Below, in pieces: positions 63,713 through 64,000 of a stretch of DNA of 64,000 bases. The translations under genes were made by a program, and so were the position numbers. Each line of letters starts with the position of its first letter. Position 1 is the stretch's first letter. The stretch lies in assembly GCA_920105625.2 (NCBI GenBank), contig OV050030.1, forward strand, positions 93,068,652-93,132,651, written 5' to 3'. The DNA comes from Clusia tigrina (Eukaryota > Arthropoda > Insecta > Diptera > Clusiidae). The notes beneath the pieces are model-generated. The model was given only the letters and a program-made list of their open reading frames with translations. It was not told where the DNA came from and did no database searches.

Positions 63713-64000
63713 CCTTATGCCTAACGCTTTTGTAATTCTTAATATAGCCTTCCTCTCTATCTTCCAAATATTCTTCTCTGTCTACATTTTACTTATGTAT
63801 CTGTTTTTCTCTTTTAAAATATTATTATAAATGATTTCTTTATTACATTTGCCCTGTTGTATATTCAGTGGTTTTTCTTTAGTTGTGGATTGATAGCTAT
63901 TATTGTACCATTCTAAGGCTTTACTTACTTTTTCTTTTATACTCAAGTGTTTATTTTCTATGTATAGAATTCTTATTCTTTCGGCAAGTGTATTATGTAG
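63713..64000 (-). pseudogene. pol: Integrase C-terminal remnant of errantivirus II
   Basis: Minus-strand coding ends LHNTLAERIRILYIENKHLS...NNSYQSTTKEKPLN, the conserved segment after the catalytic Glu of 17.6/ZAM-type integrases, then an in-frame TAG near 63784 (KNRYISKM-stop) and a basic end. It continues beyond the window edge to the right. The frame overlaps the env start region. Confidence 0.7.

Overview
This window reads as repeat-packed, AT-rich heterochromatin of a dipteran insect, most likely a higher fly; the species cannot be fixed from the sequence. The evidence is the set of transposable-element families (env-bearing gypsy-type errantiviruses, a 412/mdg1-like element, jockey-type and LOA-type non-LTR elements, a Tc1-like DNA transposon), primer binding sites that match insect tRNA-Lys 3' ends, and one host-derived fragment that resembles ODR-4. 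I found no intact host gene, rRNA, tRNA or CRISPR. Nearly all coding sequence belongs to mobile elements, mostly broken and nested.

Left part. 1-6841: plus-strand, heavily mutated 412/mdg1-like Ty3/gypsy element (gag, protease, RT, RNase H, integrase) carrying two local duplications. 6842-8880: unassigned AT-rich DNA with small hairpins and short coding-like remnants. 8956-9852: intronless ODR-4-like pseudogene. 10582-16707: minus-strand, almost complete gypsy-type errantivirus with both LTRs, TATA target duplication, PBS, polypurine tract and an open env frame; gag is internally deleted and pol carries one stop and one frameshift. 16708-17504: AT microsatellite and a possible orphan LTR. 17505-24813: minus-strand gypsy element (gypsy-III), split inside its RT by a plus-strand jockey-type element (jockey-1).

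Centre. A block running from inside jockey-1, through gypsy-III gag, a repeat array and the 5' end of a CR1-like non-LTR element, into an inserted LOA-type element is present twice in direct tandem: 20701-38605 and 38606 to about 48360. The LOA copy at 43539-48759 is full length (11-bp target duplication, poly-A). The left LOA copy was later split by an LTR element (element G, 28272-36417, minus strand, ACGG target duplication). The order of events can be read as: gypsy-III and jockey-1, CR1-like insertion, LOA insertion into CR1 ORF1, tandem duplication, then element G. An extra 940-bp copy of the gypsy-III/CR1 junction at 49551-50490 points to another, apparently older, duplication.

Right part. 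50491-53590: ORF2 and 3' end of the CR1-like element. 53700-60300: a second jockey-type element (jockey-2), interrupted by an inverted 5'-truncated jockey fragment that itself holds a Tc1-like transposon (55491-56947). 60303-64000: minus-strand second errantivirus whose env is split by a solo LTR related to element G (61861-63310, ACCT target duplication).

The most distinctive signal is in element G and its solo LTR: a tandem array of 58-bp units, each holding a CCRCGAG...CTCGYGG inverted repeat in which the arms covary, placed between TATA box and poly-A signal and so probably in the R region of the RNA. I see no defence system, cluster or new enzyme family.
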